A stretch of 64,000 bases of DNA from Beijerinckiaceae bacterium (GTDB taxonomy: Bacteria; Pseudomonadota; Alphaproteobacteria; Rhizobiales; Beijerinckiaceae). Below, one piece after another: positions 48,815-58,350 of this stretch. Position numbers and translations under genes: made by a program. The stretch spans positions 1-64,000 of the forward strand of contig SCSF01000133.1 of assembly GCA_004298435.1 (NCBI GenBank). The letters are read 5' to 3'. The notes under the pieces were generated by a model. That model was not told where the DNA came from. It did no database searches and worked only from the letters and a program-made list of their open reading frames with translations. Positions within the stretch are counted from its first letter, which is position 1. Each line of letters opens with the position of its first letter.

Positions 48815-50140
48815 ATGCCGCAAACATTTGATCTCATTATAAAAAATTCGACCGTCGTCAATCAGGATGGGATCGGCCGGCGGGACATCGCCGTCACAGC
48901 CGGAAAGATCGCAGCGATCGGTGATCTCGGCTCCGCCTCGGCAGGAGAGGTGCTGGATGCGACCGGCCTGCATGTTCTGCCCGGCGTGATCGACAGCCAG
49001 GTTCATTTCCGCGAGCCCGGTTTTCCGCACAAGGAGGACCTCGAGTCAGGCTCCCGCGCCGCTGTGATGGGCGGTGTCACGGCTGTCTTCGAGATGCCGA
49101 ACACAAATCCGTTGACGACGGGCGCGTCCGAGCTTGCCGACAAGGTCGCTCGCGGCCTGCATCGCATGCATTGCGACTTCGCTTTCTGGGTCGGTGGCAC
49201 GCATGAGAACGCCAATGATGTTCCCGAGCTTGAGCGCCTGCCGGGTGCGGCGGGCATCAAGGTCTTCATGGGCTCTTCGACCGGCACGCTGCTTGTCGAG
49301 GACGATCCCGGCATTGCCGCCATTCTGGCCAAGACGCGCCGCCGCGCCGCGTTTCATTCGGAAGACGAATATCGGCTGAACGAGCGTAAGGCGGTACGCG
49401 TCGAAGGCGATCCGTCCTCGCATCCGATATGGCGCGACGAGGCGAGCGCGCTCATTTCAACGCAAAGGCTGTTGCGCATCGCACGCGAGAAGCACGCTGC
49501 GGTCCATGTGCTGCATGTTTCGACGGCGGAGGAGATCGAACTCCTTGCTGCGAACAAGGATCTCGCCAGCGTCGAGGCCACGCCGCAACATCTGACATTC
49601 AGCGCCGACGATTATGCGCGGCTCGGCACCCGATTGCAGATGAATCCGCCAGTGCGCGCGGCGCGCCACCGCGAGCGCATCTGGCAGGCGCTCAATGAAG
49701 GCATCGTCGATGTGCTCGGTTCCGATCATGCGCCGCATACGCTGGAAGAAAAGGCGAAGCCTTATCCGCAAAGCCCGTCCGGCATGCCCGGCGTGCAGAC
49801 GCTGCTTCCCATCATGCTCGATTATGTGAATGCAGGCCGTCTCTCGCTGCTGCGGCTTGTCGATCTGACGAGCGCCGGCCCGTTGAGGCTCTTCGGCATT
49901 GCCGGAAAGGGACGGATCGCTGTCGGTTATGACGCCGATCTCACCATCGTCGATCTGAAGAAAGTCGTGACGATGAGTGATGCGGACATGGCCTCGCGCG
50001 TCCGCTGGACGCCTTATGACGGCATGAAGATCACCGGCTGGCCGGTCGGCACCATCATCCGCGGCCAACGCGTCATGTGGGAGAACGAGCTGGTCGCCCC
50101 ATCGCTTGGCGAGCCGGTGCGCTTCGTCCAGGGTTTGTGA
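48815..50140 (+). CDS. dihydroorotase / amidohydrolase
   Basis: LPGVIDSQVHFREPGFPHKEDLESGSRAAVMGGVTAVFEMPNT, LGSDHAPHTLEEK. Confidence 0.92.
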   Translation: MPQTFDLIIKNSTVVNQDGIGRRDIAVTAGKIAAIGDLGSASAGEVLDATGLHVLPGVIDSQVHFREPGFPHKEDLESGSRAAVMGGVTAVFEMPNTNPLTTGASELADKVARGLHRMHCDFAFWVGGTHENANDVPELERLPGAAGIKVFMGSSTGTLLVEDDPGIAAILAKTRRRAAFHSEDEYRLNERKAVRVEGDPSSHPIWRDEASALISTQRLLRIAREKHAAVHVLHVSTAEEIELLAANKDLASVEATPQHLTFSADDYARLGTRLQMNPPVRAARHRERIWQALNEGIVDVLGSDHAPHTLEEKAKPYPQSPSGMPGVQTLLPIMLDYVNAGRLSLLRLVDLTSAGPLRLFGIAGKGRIAVGYDADLTIVDLKKVVTMSDADMASRVRWTPYDGMKITGWPVGTIIRGQRVMWENELVAPSLGEPVRFVQGL

Positions 50141-50273
50141 GTCAGCTCTATTTACATTCATTTGATTTCGACAAGTGCCAAGGTGCGCCAAGGCGGAGTC
50201 CCTGGACCCGCAGCAGCCAGATTGCAGTGGGATTATCCGAGAGTATTCAGAGATACTAACCAAGCGTGCCGCT

Positions 50274-50726
50274 ATGACATGTCTGAACCAACGGCGAAGT
50301 AAGGAAGCCATAGGTGCTTTTGTCGATATAGTGAGCTTTGCCAATTCCGCTGGCGAGGATGATACGAAATTTAGGCTAAAGGTATTTTATGTGCATTCTT
50401 TATTCGCAGATTTGTGGCTCTTGATGGGGACTTATCTCATAGGCGTTTGGGCCGCCGCAAGAGTACTGTTATTTTTATTGATTATATTATCAGTTGCCGG
50501 GCTGATTGGTGGGCGTTCTAAAAGCTCACTCTTGATTCAAGCGGTGCCGATTTATGGTATAATCGTTTGTGAATCCTTAGTTTTTATTATGTTTATCAGC
50601 AGTACTTACTTGGCGCTCCGAGAGGTTGGTATGGGAATTTTTCTGTTTCTGTCGGGTTTATTGATTTCCGGGGCAGTTTGGCGTATCGCCGCAAGTGTAA
50701 ATCTAGTCAAACAATCGTCAATGTAG
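50274..50726 (+). CDS. AT-rich hypothetical membrane protein
   Basis: Hydrophobic segments LWLLMGTYLIGVWAAARVLLFLLIILSVAGLIGG and IIVCESLVFIMFISSTYLAL; ORF visibly AT-rich compared with flanks. Confidence 0.45.
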   Translation: MTCLNQRRSKEAIGAFVDIVSFANSAGEDDTKFRLKVFYVHSLFADLWLLMGTYLIGVWAAARVLLFLLIILSVAGLIGGRSKSSLLIQAVPIYGIIVCESLVFIMFISSTYLALREVGMGIFLFLSGLLISGAVWRIAASVNLVKQSSM

Positions 50727-50750
50727 AGCGATTTAAAATTGCTGTCGGTC

Positions 50751-50800
50751 TAACGCGTTTTCTTCAGGCGAACGGCAAACCACTTCGCCTGAAAACGCTG
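50751..50800 (-). repeat. mosaic intergenic repeat copy
   Basis: Reverse complement ACAGCGTTTTCAGGCGAAGTGGTTTGCCGTTCGCCTGAAGAAAACGCGTTA. Confidence 0.7.
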
Positions 50801-51286
50801 TCAGCTCGGCCCGTAGCGATGTGCGACATCATGCGCGATCTGGCGCGATTCGGTCAGGAAGCGGCCGATGATCGCCCGCGCGTTTGCCGTGCAGAGACGA
50901 TAGGTGAGCGCATAGCCCTGAAAGCCCCGGTTGAAGGCGCCTGCAAGACGCTCTTTCCGTAAAGGCGTCTTGGCTTCCGCAGCGAGAAGCGCCGCCATTT
51001 TCGCGCGCCAGACATCGCCCTGATGATGGTCGCAGAGGTCTTGTAGATAGGCGAGCGCGCCGAGCATTTCCGAAAGCCGCAGCAACTGCGGCTCATAGGG
51101 CGGCGCTGCGGTATCGGGCGGCGGTTCGGCGGGCTTCGCGTCAGTTGCCGGCGGCTTGTCGGCTTTCGCAGCCGTCGCCGGGTGGTGCGCTGTTGCGGTT
51201 GCGGCAAAGACTGGCGCCGAACTCATGCAGGCAATCATAGCCGCGGCAAGCATCCGTATGAAGCGACGCGAGCCGGTGCTGTTCAT
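50801..51286 (-). CDS. TIGR02301-family exported protein
   Basis: YEPQLLRLSEMLGALAYLQDLCDHHQGDVWRAKMAALLAAEAKTPLRKERLAGAFNRGFQGYALTYRLCT. Confidence 0.75.
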   Translation of the reverse strand: MNSTGSRRFIRMLAAAMIACMSSAPVFAATATAHHPATAAKADKPPATDAKPAEPPPDTAAPPYEPQLLRLSEMLGALAYLQDLCDHHQGDVWRAKMAALLAAEAKTPLRKERLAGAFNRGFQGYALTYRLCTANARAIIGRFLTESRQIAHDVAHRYGPS

Positions 51287-51741
51287 GCGAGGCTTTCCCG
51301 CGCGAATATTCTGCTGGCCGCCTCGACGACGGGGATGAGGCCCGGCGTTGTCGGCAGATGTTTGAGATCCTGCGGCGCGACCCACCTGACCTCGCCGGCC
51401 TCCGGGCCTGGGCGAGGTTCGCCCGACAGCCATTCGCCGACGAAGGATGCGATCACGAAATGGCGTGAATATTTTGAATATTGCAACGCGCTGTCCCAGC
51501 TCACCGTCTCGACATGCTGATTGAAGGCGATGACGCGGGCGGTGACGCCGACTTCTTCATAGAGTTCGCGCAACGCCGCTTCCTCCAGCGTTTCGCCGGC
51601 TTCGAGATGACCGCCGGGAAGCGAATATATGCCGACAAAGGGCGGCTTCATGCGGGTTGCGACAAGCACGAGCCCTTTGCGGAAAACCGCGAGGCTGACG
51701 CCTATGGCTGGGCGGGAGGCAGGAGAGGGTTCAAGCATCAT
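51283..51741 (-). CDS. NUDIX hydrolase
   Basis: Nudix box GGHLEAGETLEEAALRELYEEVGV. Confidence 0.94.
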   Translation of the reverse strand: MMLEPSPASRPAIGVSLAVFRKGLVLVATRMKPPFVGIYSLPGGHLEAGETLEEAALRELYEEVGVTARVIAFNQHVETVSWDSALQYSKYSRHFVIASFVGEWLSGEPRPGPEAGEVRWVAPQDLKHLPTTPGLIPVVEAASRIFARESLA

Positions 51742-51779
51742 GGCAGGATGCGATCGTAACGCAGAAAAGGTGAGCGCGC

Positions 51780-52472
51780 TTATGGAAACAGGCGCTCTTT
51801 GTGCCAGGCTTCGCCCGGCGAGGCGCGATGAAACCTGATCCGGTCGTGCAGGCGGAACGGCCCGTCGGACCAGAATTCGATCACCAGCGGGCGGATTCGA
51901 TAGCCGATCCAATAGGACGGCCGGGGGACATCCGACAAGGCGTATTTCGCCGCATATTTGGCGACCGCCTTTTCCAGAGCAAAGCGGCTTTCGAGAGGGC
52001 GCGACTGGCGGCTGGCCCATGCGCCGATGCGGCTCTGCAAGGGGCGGCTGTGGAAATAGGCGTCCGCTGTTGCCGCATCCACCTCCTCGACAGGACCGCG
52101 GATGCGGACCTGACGCCGCAGGGATTTCCAATGAAAAACCGCTGCGGCGCGCATATTCGCTGCGAGTTCTATGCCCTTGTCGCTTTCGTTGTTGCTATAG
52201 AAGACAAACCCATCGACATCCGCGTCTTTCAATAGGACCATGCGGACGTTTGGCAGGCCGTCGGCATCCACTGTCGCCAGCGCCATCGCGCTCGGGTCGT
52301 TTACCTCGCTTTTCTCAGCTTCGGCATACCAGGTGGAAAAAAGCGCGAAAGGCTCGTCAGCCTGGGTAAAGTCACGCGCGGTTAATTCATTCAATTTAAT
52401 ATACCCCGATGGCGATAGGATGGAGGTGCCCGGTTGCCAGACGCGAAAGACAAGGTGAGCTCCGCAGTTCAC
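51780..52472 (-). CDS. pdxH: pyridoxamine 5'-phosphate oxidase (start uncertain)
   Basis: [65 protein letters not shown]. Confidence 0.94.
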   Translation of the reverse strand: MNCGAHLVFRVWQPGTSILSPSGYIKLNELTARDFTQADEPFALFSTWYAEAEKSEVNDPSAMALATVDADGLPNVRMVLLKDADVDGFVFYSNNESDKGIELAANMRAAAVFHWKSLRRQVRIRGPVEEVDAATADAYFHSRPLQSRIGAWASRQSRPLESRFALEKAVAKYAAKYALSDVPRPSYWIGYRIRPLVIEFWSDGPFRLHDRIRFHRASPGEAWHKERLFP

Positions 52473-52931
52473 TCCTATATAGGGATTGGCGGCTTGTGGC
52501 GAAATCCGTCATGTGGGGGGCTCAAGCGCGCGCCGCTGCTCCTCTGCCTCGCGCTGCTTGGCGGCTGCTCGGTATCCATGCCTATGGCGTCGCTCATGCC
52601 GGCCCATCACGATGATGAAACCGGCTCCATCCCGAATTTCCAACTGGCTGGCTGGCTCGATGATGCGGACTGGCAGCGCGCCAAGCCCGCTTTCGACAAG
52701 GCGCTTGCGGAAACGAACGTTTCGGCGGTGAGTTGGGCCAACCCCGACTCCGGCGCAAAAGGAAACTTCAAGGCTGTCGGCCAGGCTTTCGCGGGGACCG
52801 CCGGCATGTGCCGGGGCTTCCATGCCACCCTTGTCGAGCCTGCGGCCAACAAGGCGCTTGAAGGGACCGCCTGCTCCGACAAGACTGGCAACTGGCAGGT
52901 CACGGACGTCAAGCCGGTCAGGCAGGGCTGA
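52434..52931 (+). CDS. RT0821/Lpp0805-type surface lipoprotein
   Basis: Lipobox [12 protein letters not shown] and C-terminal [33 protein letters not shown]. Confidence 0.75.
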   Translation: MPDAKDKVSSAVHSYIGIGGLWRNPSCGGLKRAPLLLCLALLGGCSVSMPMASLMPAHHDDETGSIPNFQLAGWLDDADWQRAKPAFDKALAETNVSAVSWANPDSGAKGNFKAVGQAFAGTAGMCRGFHATLVEPAANKALEGTACSDKTGNWQVTDVKPVRQG

Positions 52932-52984
52932 AATTCCTGCGGGAGCTTCGCCGTTGACTCCGCTTGGCCGGATCATTAGCACTG

Positions 52985-53152
52985 GGTGGGACGGTTCCCT
53001 TCGGGGATCAATAGGGAACATGGTGAGGCTTCGGCCGATGCCATGGCTGCCCCCGCAACTGTAAGCGGCGAGCCGCGCGCCATTAACGCCACTGGGCAAC
53101 CGGGAAGGCGGCGCAAGGCAGAGACCCGTGAGCCAGGAGACCTGCCGTCAGC
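52985..53152 (+). ncRNA. cobalamin (B12) riboswitch
   Basis: GGTTCCC...GGGAACATGGTGAGGC...GGCTGCCCCCGCAACTGTAAGCGG...CCACTGGGCAACCGGGAAGGCGG...GACCCGTGAGCCAGGAGACCTGCCGTC; upstream of TonB receptor. Confidence 0.95.
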
Positions 53153-53273
53153 CGTGGTCACACGCGAACACATTGAGCGGGGTGCATCAATGGGGACGGA
53201 TGCTTAGGCTGAAAAATTAGTCTGAGCCTTCTGCTTTGGTTCGCAGTGACGTGTCACGTTGCTGCGAGGCCTT

Positions 53274-55244
53274 ATGGTTTCCCGTTCTTTTCGTCGTTTG
53301 CCGCGCCTCTCCGCGCGAGCCATTTGCTTGTCTTCCGCTTTTGTCCTGACCACTTCAGCGCGTTTGCATGCGCAGGAGGCTGCGCCGGATGCGATCAATC
53401 TCGACCCTGTGGTGGTCAGCGCCACCCGGCTGCCGACGCCGGAAAGCGAGATCGCAAGCAGCATCACCGTCATCACCAGCACGGATATGGAGGCGAAGCA
53501 GGAGCGTACTTTGCCGGATGCTCTCGCGGATGTGCCAGGCCTCAATGTCGTCCAGGCCGGCGGTCCCGGCGGCCAGACCTACGTCTACATGCGAGGCACG
53601 GATCCCAATGATACCAAGGTCTTGATCGACGGCATCGATGCCAGCGATCCGAGTTCGGCCGACGGCTCGTTCGATTTCTCCAGTATATTGACCTCCGGCA
53701 TCGAGAGGATCGAAGTGCTGCGCGGGCCGCAAAGCGGCCTTTATGGATCTGACGCCGTCGGTGGCGTCATCAATATCATCACCAAAAGCGGCTCCGGGCC
53801 GGCGCAATTCCACGGTTCGGCTGAAGGAGGCTCCTTCGGCACCTTCAACCAGACCGCCGGCGTCAGCGGCTCTGCCTCCTGGCTCAGCTATGCGTTCGAC
53901 ATGGCGCATTTCCATTCGAGCGACACGCCGGTGACTCCTTTTGGGTTGGTGCCTCCGGGACGCCCTGTCAATAGCGATTCATATGACAATCGGACATTCT
54001 CGCTGAAACTCGGCGCGAAAATCGCGGACAATTTCGATCTCGGCTTCGTCTCGCGCTACCTCGAATCGAATCTCGCTTCGACGAGCGACGATTATCTCGG
54101 GCCGGAAGCGACCCCGAGCCACAGCGATAATCAGGAACTGTTCACGCGCGCGACCGCACACACGGTGCTTTTCAATGGCCGTTTCGATCAGACGCTGGGG
54201 CTTGGTTATACGAAGTACAATCGTTCGTTTCTTGATCCGAACGCGGCGCCGGCCATTCCTGACTTTTATAACGGCGAAAGGGTCAAACTCGACTGGCAGG
54301 GCAACATCAAGCTTCTGCCCGGCGAAATCCTGACGATCGGCGCAGAGCATCAACGCGACCAGATCGACAACAGCTCACCAATCCTCGCCGGCGTGACCAA
54401 CGAGGCGGGTTTCGCCCAGCTTCAATCCAGTTTTGGCAAAAGGGTCTTCAATACCGTCAGCGTGCGCTATGACGACAACAGCCAGTTCGGCAGCGCCGTG
54501 ACCTATCGCGTGGCTCCGGCTCTTCTCATTCCGGAGACGGGAACGAAGCTCAAGGCCAGTCTCGGCACAGGGTTCAAGGCGCCCAGCCTCGATGAGCTTT
54601 ACAACAGTTATCCGCAGTACGGCTTCTTCGCCAATCCTGCGCTCCAGCCGGAGAAAAGCCTTGGCTACGATGCCGGATTCGAACAGGGCCTTTTCAAAGA
54701 GAAGCTGCGTTTTGGCGTCACCTATTTTCACAATGATCTCAGAAATCTGATTGAGATCAACGATAGCTATACGTCTTATGTGAACGTGGGGCGGGCGACG
54801 ACGCAAGGCATTGAGAGCTTTATCGCGCTCCACCCCTGGACGCGACTGACGCTGCGCGCAGATTATACCTACACCGCCGTATATAACGATATTACGCAGA
54901 CCGAGCTTCTGCGCCGGCCGAGACACAAGGCGAGCATTTCCGGCACCTGGCGCGTAACCAACGCCGCTCAGTTCAGCGCGACAGTCATCTATGTCGGTTC
55001 ATGGCTCGACAGCAACCGCGACGGCAGCACAACCAATATTCCCGCGCCTGCCTATGTGCTCGTGAACCTTGCAGCCTCCTATGATTTGGGCCAGGGCGTT
55101 ACCGCGTTCGCGCGCGTCAACAACGCGCTTAATGTGCATTATCAGGATCCGCTCGGTTTCCAGCGGCCGGGGCTTGGTGTGTTTGGCGGCTTGAGGGTCG
55201 CCTTCGGCGGCCCGAGTGCTGCGGCGAAAACACATGGAGAGTGA
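53274..55244 (+). CDS. btuB: TonB-dependent vitamin B12 receptor
   Basis: LDPVVVSATRLPTPESEIASSITVIT TonB box/plug, SGIERIEVLRGPQSGLYGSDAVGGVINIITK; riboswitch-controlled. Confidence 0.93.
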   Translation: MVSRSFRRLPRLSARAICLSSAFVLTTSARLHAQEAAPDAINLDPVVVSATRLPTPESEIASSITVITSTDMEAKQERTLPDALADVPGLNVVQAGGPGGQTYVYMRGTDPNDTKVLIDGIDASDPSSADGSFDFSSILTSGIERIEVLRGPQSGLYGSDAVGGVINIITKSGSGPAQFHGSAEGGSFGTFNQTAGVSGSASWLSYAFDMAHFHSSDTPVTPFGLVPPGRPVNSDSYDNRTFSLKLGAKIADNFDLGFVSRYLESNLASTSDDYLGPEATPSHSDNQELFTRATAHTVLFNGRFDQTLGLGYTKYNRSFLDPNAAPAIPDFYNGERVKLDWQGNIKLLPGEILTIGAEHQRDQIDNSSPILAGVTNEAGFAQLQSSFGKRVFNTVSVRYDDNSQFGSAVTYRVAPALLIPETGTKLKASLGTGFKAPSLDELYNSYPQYGFFANPALQPEKSLGYDAGFEQGLFKEKLRFGVTYFHNDLRNLIEINDSYTSYVNVGRATTQGIESFIALHPWTRLTLRADYTYTAVYNDITQTELLRRPRHKASISGTWRVTNAAQFSATVIYVGSWLDSNRDGSTTNIPAPAYVLVNLAASYDLGQGVTAFARVNNALNVHYQDPLGFQRPGLGVFGGLRVAFGGPSAAAKTHGE

Positions 55245-55247
55245 CGC

Positions 55248-55841
55248 ATGAATGTCGAAACGCGCACAACGCATGCGTCGGAACGCATCATCGACGCCGA
55301 TGGCGCTCAGATCGACGTCTTTGAGCTTCCAACGGATTCCATGAGCCTCGAAAGCTTGCTCAGCGATCTCTTCGAAAACCATTGGCGGGAAATTGTTTTC
55401 GGTCCGATCATCCAGGGCGCGGTGTTTGAGTGGCGGGCTCAGCAGGCGCCTACGCGCATTGGAATGTTCGATGGCTATTTGACCGTCGCTTTCGGGGTTC
55501 CGCATTTTCATTTGTGCATCGGTGAGCACAAGGGCATGCCGAGCCATCCTGTCGCATCGGCCCTCGCGCATCACCGCCGCACCTCGCGCGCCGAGCTCTT
55601 TCGCCGCGTGTGCAAGGCGGGGACGCCAGTCTCTTGGGGGCTTCGTCTTTTTAACGGCAGGGGAGAGCAGCAGATCACCATTCTGCTGCCCAATCCGTTT
55701 TTGAATCCCGACACGGACAAAATTCTGAAAGCGCCGGATTGGTCCAGGCTGGAACTCTGGGACCAACTCCGGGCGCGCTGGTTCGGGCTCGATGCGCCGG
55801 ATCCTTTTGACAGATCTGGCAAAGGGTTTCGCCACGAGTGA
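55248..55841 (+). CDS. conserved uncharacterised soluble protein of the B12-riboswitch operon
   Basis: 4-nt gap after btuB; FGPIIQGAVFEWR, FGVPHFHLCIGEHKG, SWGLRLFNGRGEQQITILLPNPFL. Confidence 0.7.
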   Translation: MNVETRTTHASERIIDADGAQIDVFELPTDSMSLESLLSDLFENHWREIVFGPIIQGAVFEWRAQQAPTRIGMFDGYLTVAFGVPHFHLCIGEHKGMPSHPVASALAHHRRTSRAELFRRVCKAGTPVSWGLRLFNGRGEQQITILLPNPFLNPDTDKILKAPDWSRLELWDQLRARWFGLDAPDPFDRSGKGFRHE

Positions 55842-55874
55842 AACAAGGCTATCAATCTTGAGAAGGAGAAGACA

Positions 55875-56444
55875 ATGCGAGGGTATTCATCTGAAATGCG
55901 TGTTCCCGGGGCTTCTTTGTTGTGGGGATTGGCGCTCGTTGCTGTGAGCGTCGCTTTCAGCCTCGGTCTGGCTTGCGCTGTGCCGCTCGCCGCTTTTGCC
56001 GCTATAGCAGTGCTGACCGGAAATCGAGCCGAAGCTCTGTTTCTGATCGCCGCTGTTTTCCTGACCAATCAATGTATTGGTTTCGGCCTGCTCCATTATC
56101 CCTTGACCGTCGACACATTCGCATGGGGCGGCGTGCTGGGCCTTGTTTCCGTCGCCGCGGTTTTTGGCGCTGAATGGGCTCGCGACCGGCTGAGCGGCAT
56201 GGGGCGTGTTCTGTCGGCTTGCACGGTGTTTTTGGCAGCTTTCGCGCTTTACGAGGGACTGCTTTTCCTGGTCACTGCAATTTCGGGCAGCGGCTTCGAG
56301 GCTTACACTGCGCCGGTCGTGGCGCGGGTCTTCTTCATCAATGTTGCGGCATTTGCCGGGCTTCTCGTCTTGCACCGCCTCGCGATTGCGGTTGGTCTTG
56401 CCAGCCCGCCAACGCCGAGGTTGATGGCTCAAGGGTCCGTCTGA
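55875..56444 (+). CDS. six-TM small membrane protein, candidate corrinoid/cobalt transporter (BtuM-like?)
   Basis: About six hydrophobic segments; TNQCIGFGLLHYP loop; third gene of riboswitch operon with AGAAGGAGAAG Shine-Dalgarno-like sequence. Confidence 0.55.
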   Translation: MRGYSSEMRVPGASLLWGLALVAVSVAFSLGLACAVPLAAFAAIAVLTGNRAEALFLIAAVFLTNQCIGFGLLHYPLTVDTFAWGGVLGLVSVAAVFGAEWARDRLSGMGRVLSACTVFLAAFALYEGLLFLVTAISGSGFEAYTAPVVARVFFINVAAFAGLLVLHRLAIAVGLASPPTPRLMAQGSV

Positions 56445-56562
56445 CACGGTCAGGCTTGCGGTCGGCTCCGGCGCACCCCAAATTGCCAGATGAGACATTG
56501 CGCCCGCGCCACCAGATCCAGGACAGGATCGAAGACGGGCGGGCGCCGGAGTGGGCTCCAAT

Positions 56563-57534
56563 ATGCGCGATCCATATACGGTACTGGGTGTTGGGAAATC
56601 GGCCGATGCGGCTGAAATCAAAAAAACGTTTCGCAAACTCGCGAAGAAATACCATCCCGACCAGAGCAAGGATCCGAAGGCGAAGGAACGCTTCGCCGAG
56701 GTGAGCGCCGCCTATGAAATTCTGGGCGACGAAAAGAAACGCGGGGCTTTTGACCGTGGCGAAATCGATGCCGAAGGCAAGCCGCGCGGCTTTGAAGGCT
56801 TTGGCGCGGGAGGTCCGGGAGGTCCCTGGGCGTCAAGCCGGCGCAGCCAGCCGGGCGGCTTCGAACATTACGAATTCAGTCAGGGTCACGGTCCTGGCGG
56901 AGCAGGTTTCGACGCCAGCGACTTTTTCAGCGAGATTTTCGGCAATCGCCGTGGCGGCGCCAGACAGGCGGGAGGAACTCAAAGCAGCCGGTCCTTGCCG
57001 CGTGGCGAAGATGTCGCGGCGCATGTCACCGTCACTTTGTCCGAGGCGGTGCATGGCACGAAGATTCGGGTCTCATTGCCGACCGGACGCACGCTTGAAA
57101 TCTCTGTGCCGGCCGGAATCGAGGACGGCAAGCAGATCCGGCTCAAGGGGCAGGGCCATCCCAGCCCCTTCGGCGGCGAGCAGGGCGATGCGCTGGTAAC
57201 GGTCAAGATCGCCAAGCATGCCTATCTGAGAGTCGATGGACGCGATCTGCGCCTCGATCTGCCCTTGACGCTTTATGAGGCCGTGCTGGGCGGCAAGATC
57301 AACGTCCCGACGCTCGACGGCATGGTGGAACTCAATATTCCCGCGGGTTCGAACGGCGGCAGGACCCTGCGGCTGCGCGGCAAGGGCCTGCCGAATCCGC
57401 AGGGTGGCACGCATGGCGATCTGCTCGTCACATTGCGAATCATGCTGCCGGATGCGCCTGATGCCGATCTCATCAGCCTGATGCGGCAATGGCAGACGGA
57501 AAAGCCTTACGATCCGCGCCGCGACGTCAGGTGA
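56563..57534 (+). CDS. DnaJ/CbpA-like J-domain protein (no zinc finger)
   Basis: MRDPYTVLGVGKSADAAEIKKTFRKLAKKYHPDQ, DnaJ C-terminal domains. Confidence 0.93.
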   Translation: MRDPYTVLGVGKSADAAEIKKTFRKLAKKYHPDQSKDPKAKERFAEVSAAYEILGDEKKRGAFDRGEIDAEGKPRGFEGFGAGGPGGPWASSRRSQPGGFEHYEFSQGHGPGGAGFDASDFFSEIFGNRRGGARQAGGTQSSRSLPRGEDVAAHVTVTLSEAVHGTKIRVSLPTGRTLEISVPAGIEDGKQIRLKGQGHPSPFGGEQGDALVTVKIAKHAYLRVDGRDLRLDLPLTLYEAVLGGKINVPTLDGMVELNIPAGSNGGRTLRLRGKGLPNPQGGTHGDLLVTLRIMLPDAPDADLISLMRQWQTEKPYDPRRDVR

Positions 57535-57539
57535 AACGC

Positions 57540-57570
57540 AGAGCGTTTTCAAGCGAAGTGGATGCCGGTT
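57540..57570 (+). repeat. 5' half of a mosaic intergenic repeat
   Basis: AGAGCGTTTTCAAGCGAAGTGGATGCCGGTT. Confidence 0.7.
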
Positions 57571-57715
57571 CTGAATATTCAACAGCTTATATCGAATAAA
57601 AATTCCGGCTATGTCTGAAACCATGTCCAAGCAAAGCTTGGAAATCAGCACTTTTCGGCGAAATCGAGCCAAGGCGCACTTCTTGGGTTGAAATCGGGCG
57701 AGCGCAGGCTTATTA

Positions 57716-57734
57716 GTATCAACATTGTTGATAC
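57716..57734. promoter_or_regulatory. candidate MazE/MazEF operator GTATCAACA-T-TGTTGATAC
   Basis: Perfect 9-bp inverted repeat immediately 5' of GGAGGT and the mazE ATG (57744). Confidence 0.65.
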
Positions 57735-57743
57735 GGAGGTTCC

Positions 57744-57986
57744 ATGCGCGTCACGGTCAAGAAATGGGGCAACAGTGCCTCCGTCCGTATCCCGTCCCCC
57801 ATTATGGAAGCGGCGCACGTCCGGTTGGATCAGCAGGTGGACGTGCGAGAGGAACGAGGCCGTATCGTCATCGAGCCGGTGCGCGTGCCAGCCTTCGATC
57901 TTGCAAGCCTGGTGGCCGGAATTACGGATGAGAACCGCCACGGTGAAATCGACTTCGGCGGCCCCGTCGGCAGAGAGGTTCTCTAG
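57744..57986 (+). CDS. mazE: MazE-family antitoxin (AbrB/SpoVT-like)
   Basis: MRVTVKKWGNSASVRIPSPIMEAAHVRLDQQVDVREERGRIVIEPV. Confidence 0.92.
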   Translation: MRVTVKKWGNSASVRIPSPIMEAAHVRLDQQVDVREERGRIVIEPVRVPAFDLASLVAGITDENRHGEIDFGGPVGREVL

Positions 57987-58318
57987 TGGCGGCCGTCTAT
58001 GTGCCGGATACCGGCGACATAGTTTGGATCAACTTCGACCCCCAAGCGGGCCATGAGCAAGCCAAACACCGGCCCGCCGTGGTCCTCAGCCCCGCCAGCT
58101 ACAATGATCGGGCCGGGCTGCTTCTCTGCTGTCCCACCACCACGAAGATCAAAGGCTACCCCTTCGAGGTCGAGCTGTCCGGCCATCCCGCCAGCGTGGC
58201 CTTGGCCGATCAGGTCAAGAGCTTCGATTGGCGGGCACGCAAGGCGCAAAAGAAGGGAAAAATAACTGCTGGCGAACTTGCGGAAATTCGCGCCAAGGTA
58301 CATGCACTCATTGGGTAG
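57986..58318 (+). CDS. mazF: MazF-family endoribonuclease toxin
   Basis: YVPDTGDIVWINFDPQAGHEQAKHRPAVVLSPASYNDRAGLLLCCPTTTKIKGYPFEV; GTG start overlaps mazE stop (TAGTG). Confidence 0.94.
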   Translation: MAAVYVPDTGDIVWINFDPQAGHEQAKHRPAVVLSPASYNDRAGLLLCCPTTTKIKGYPFEVELSGHPASVALADQVKSFDWRARKAQKKGKITAGELAEIRAKVHALIG

Positions 58319-58350
58319 AACATTCTCGCGCATGAGGATGAAATGACGGA

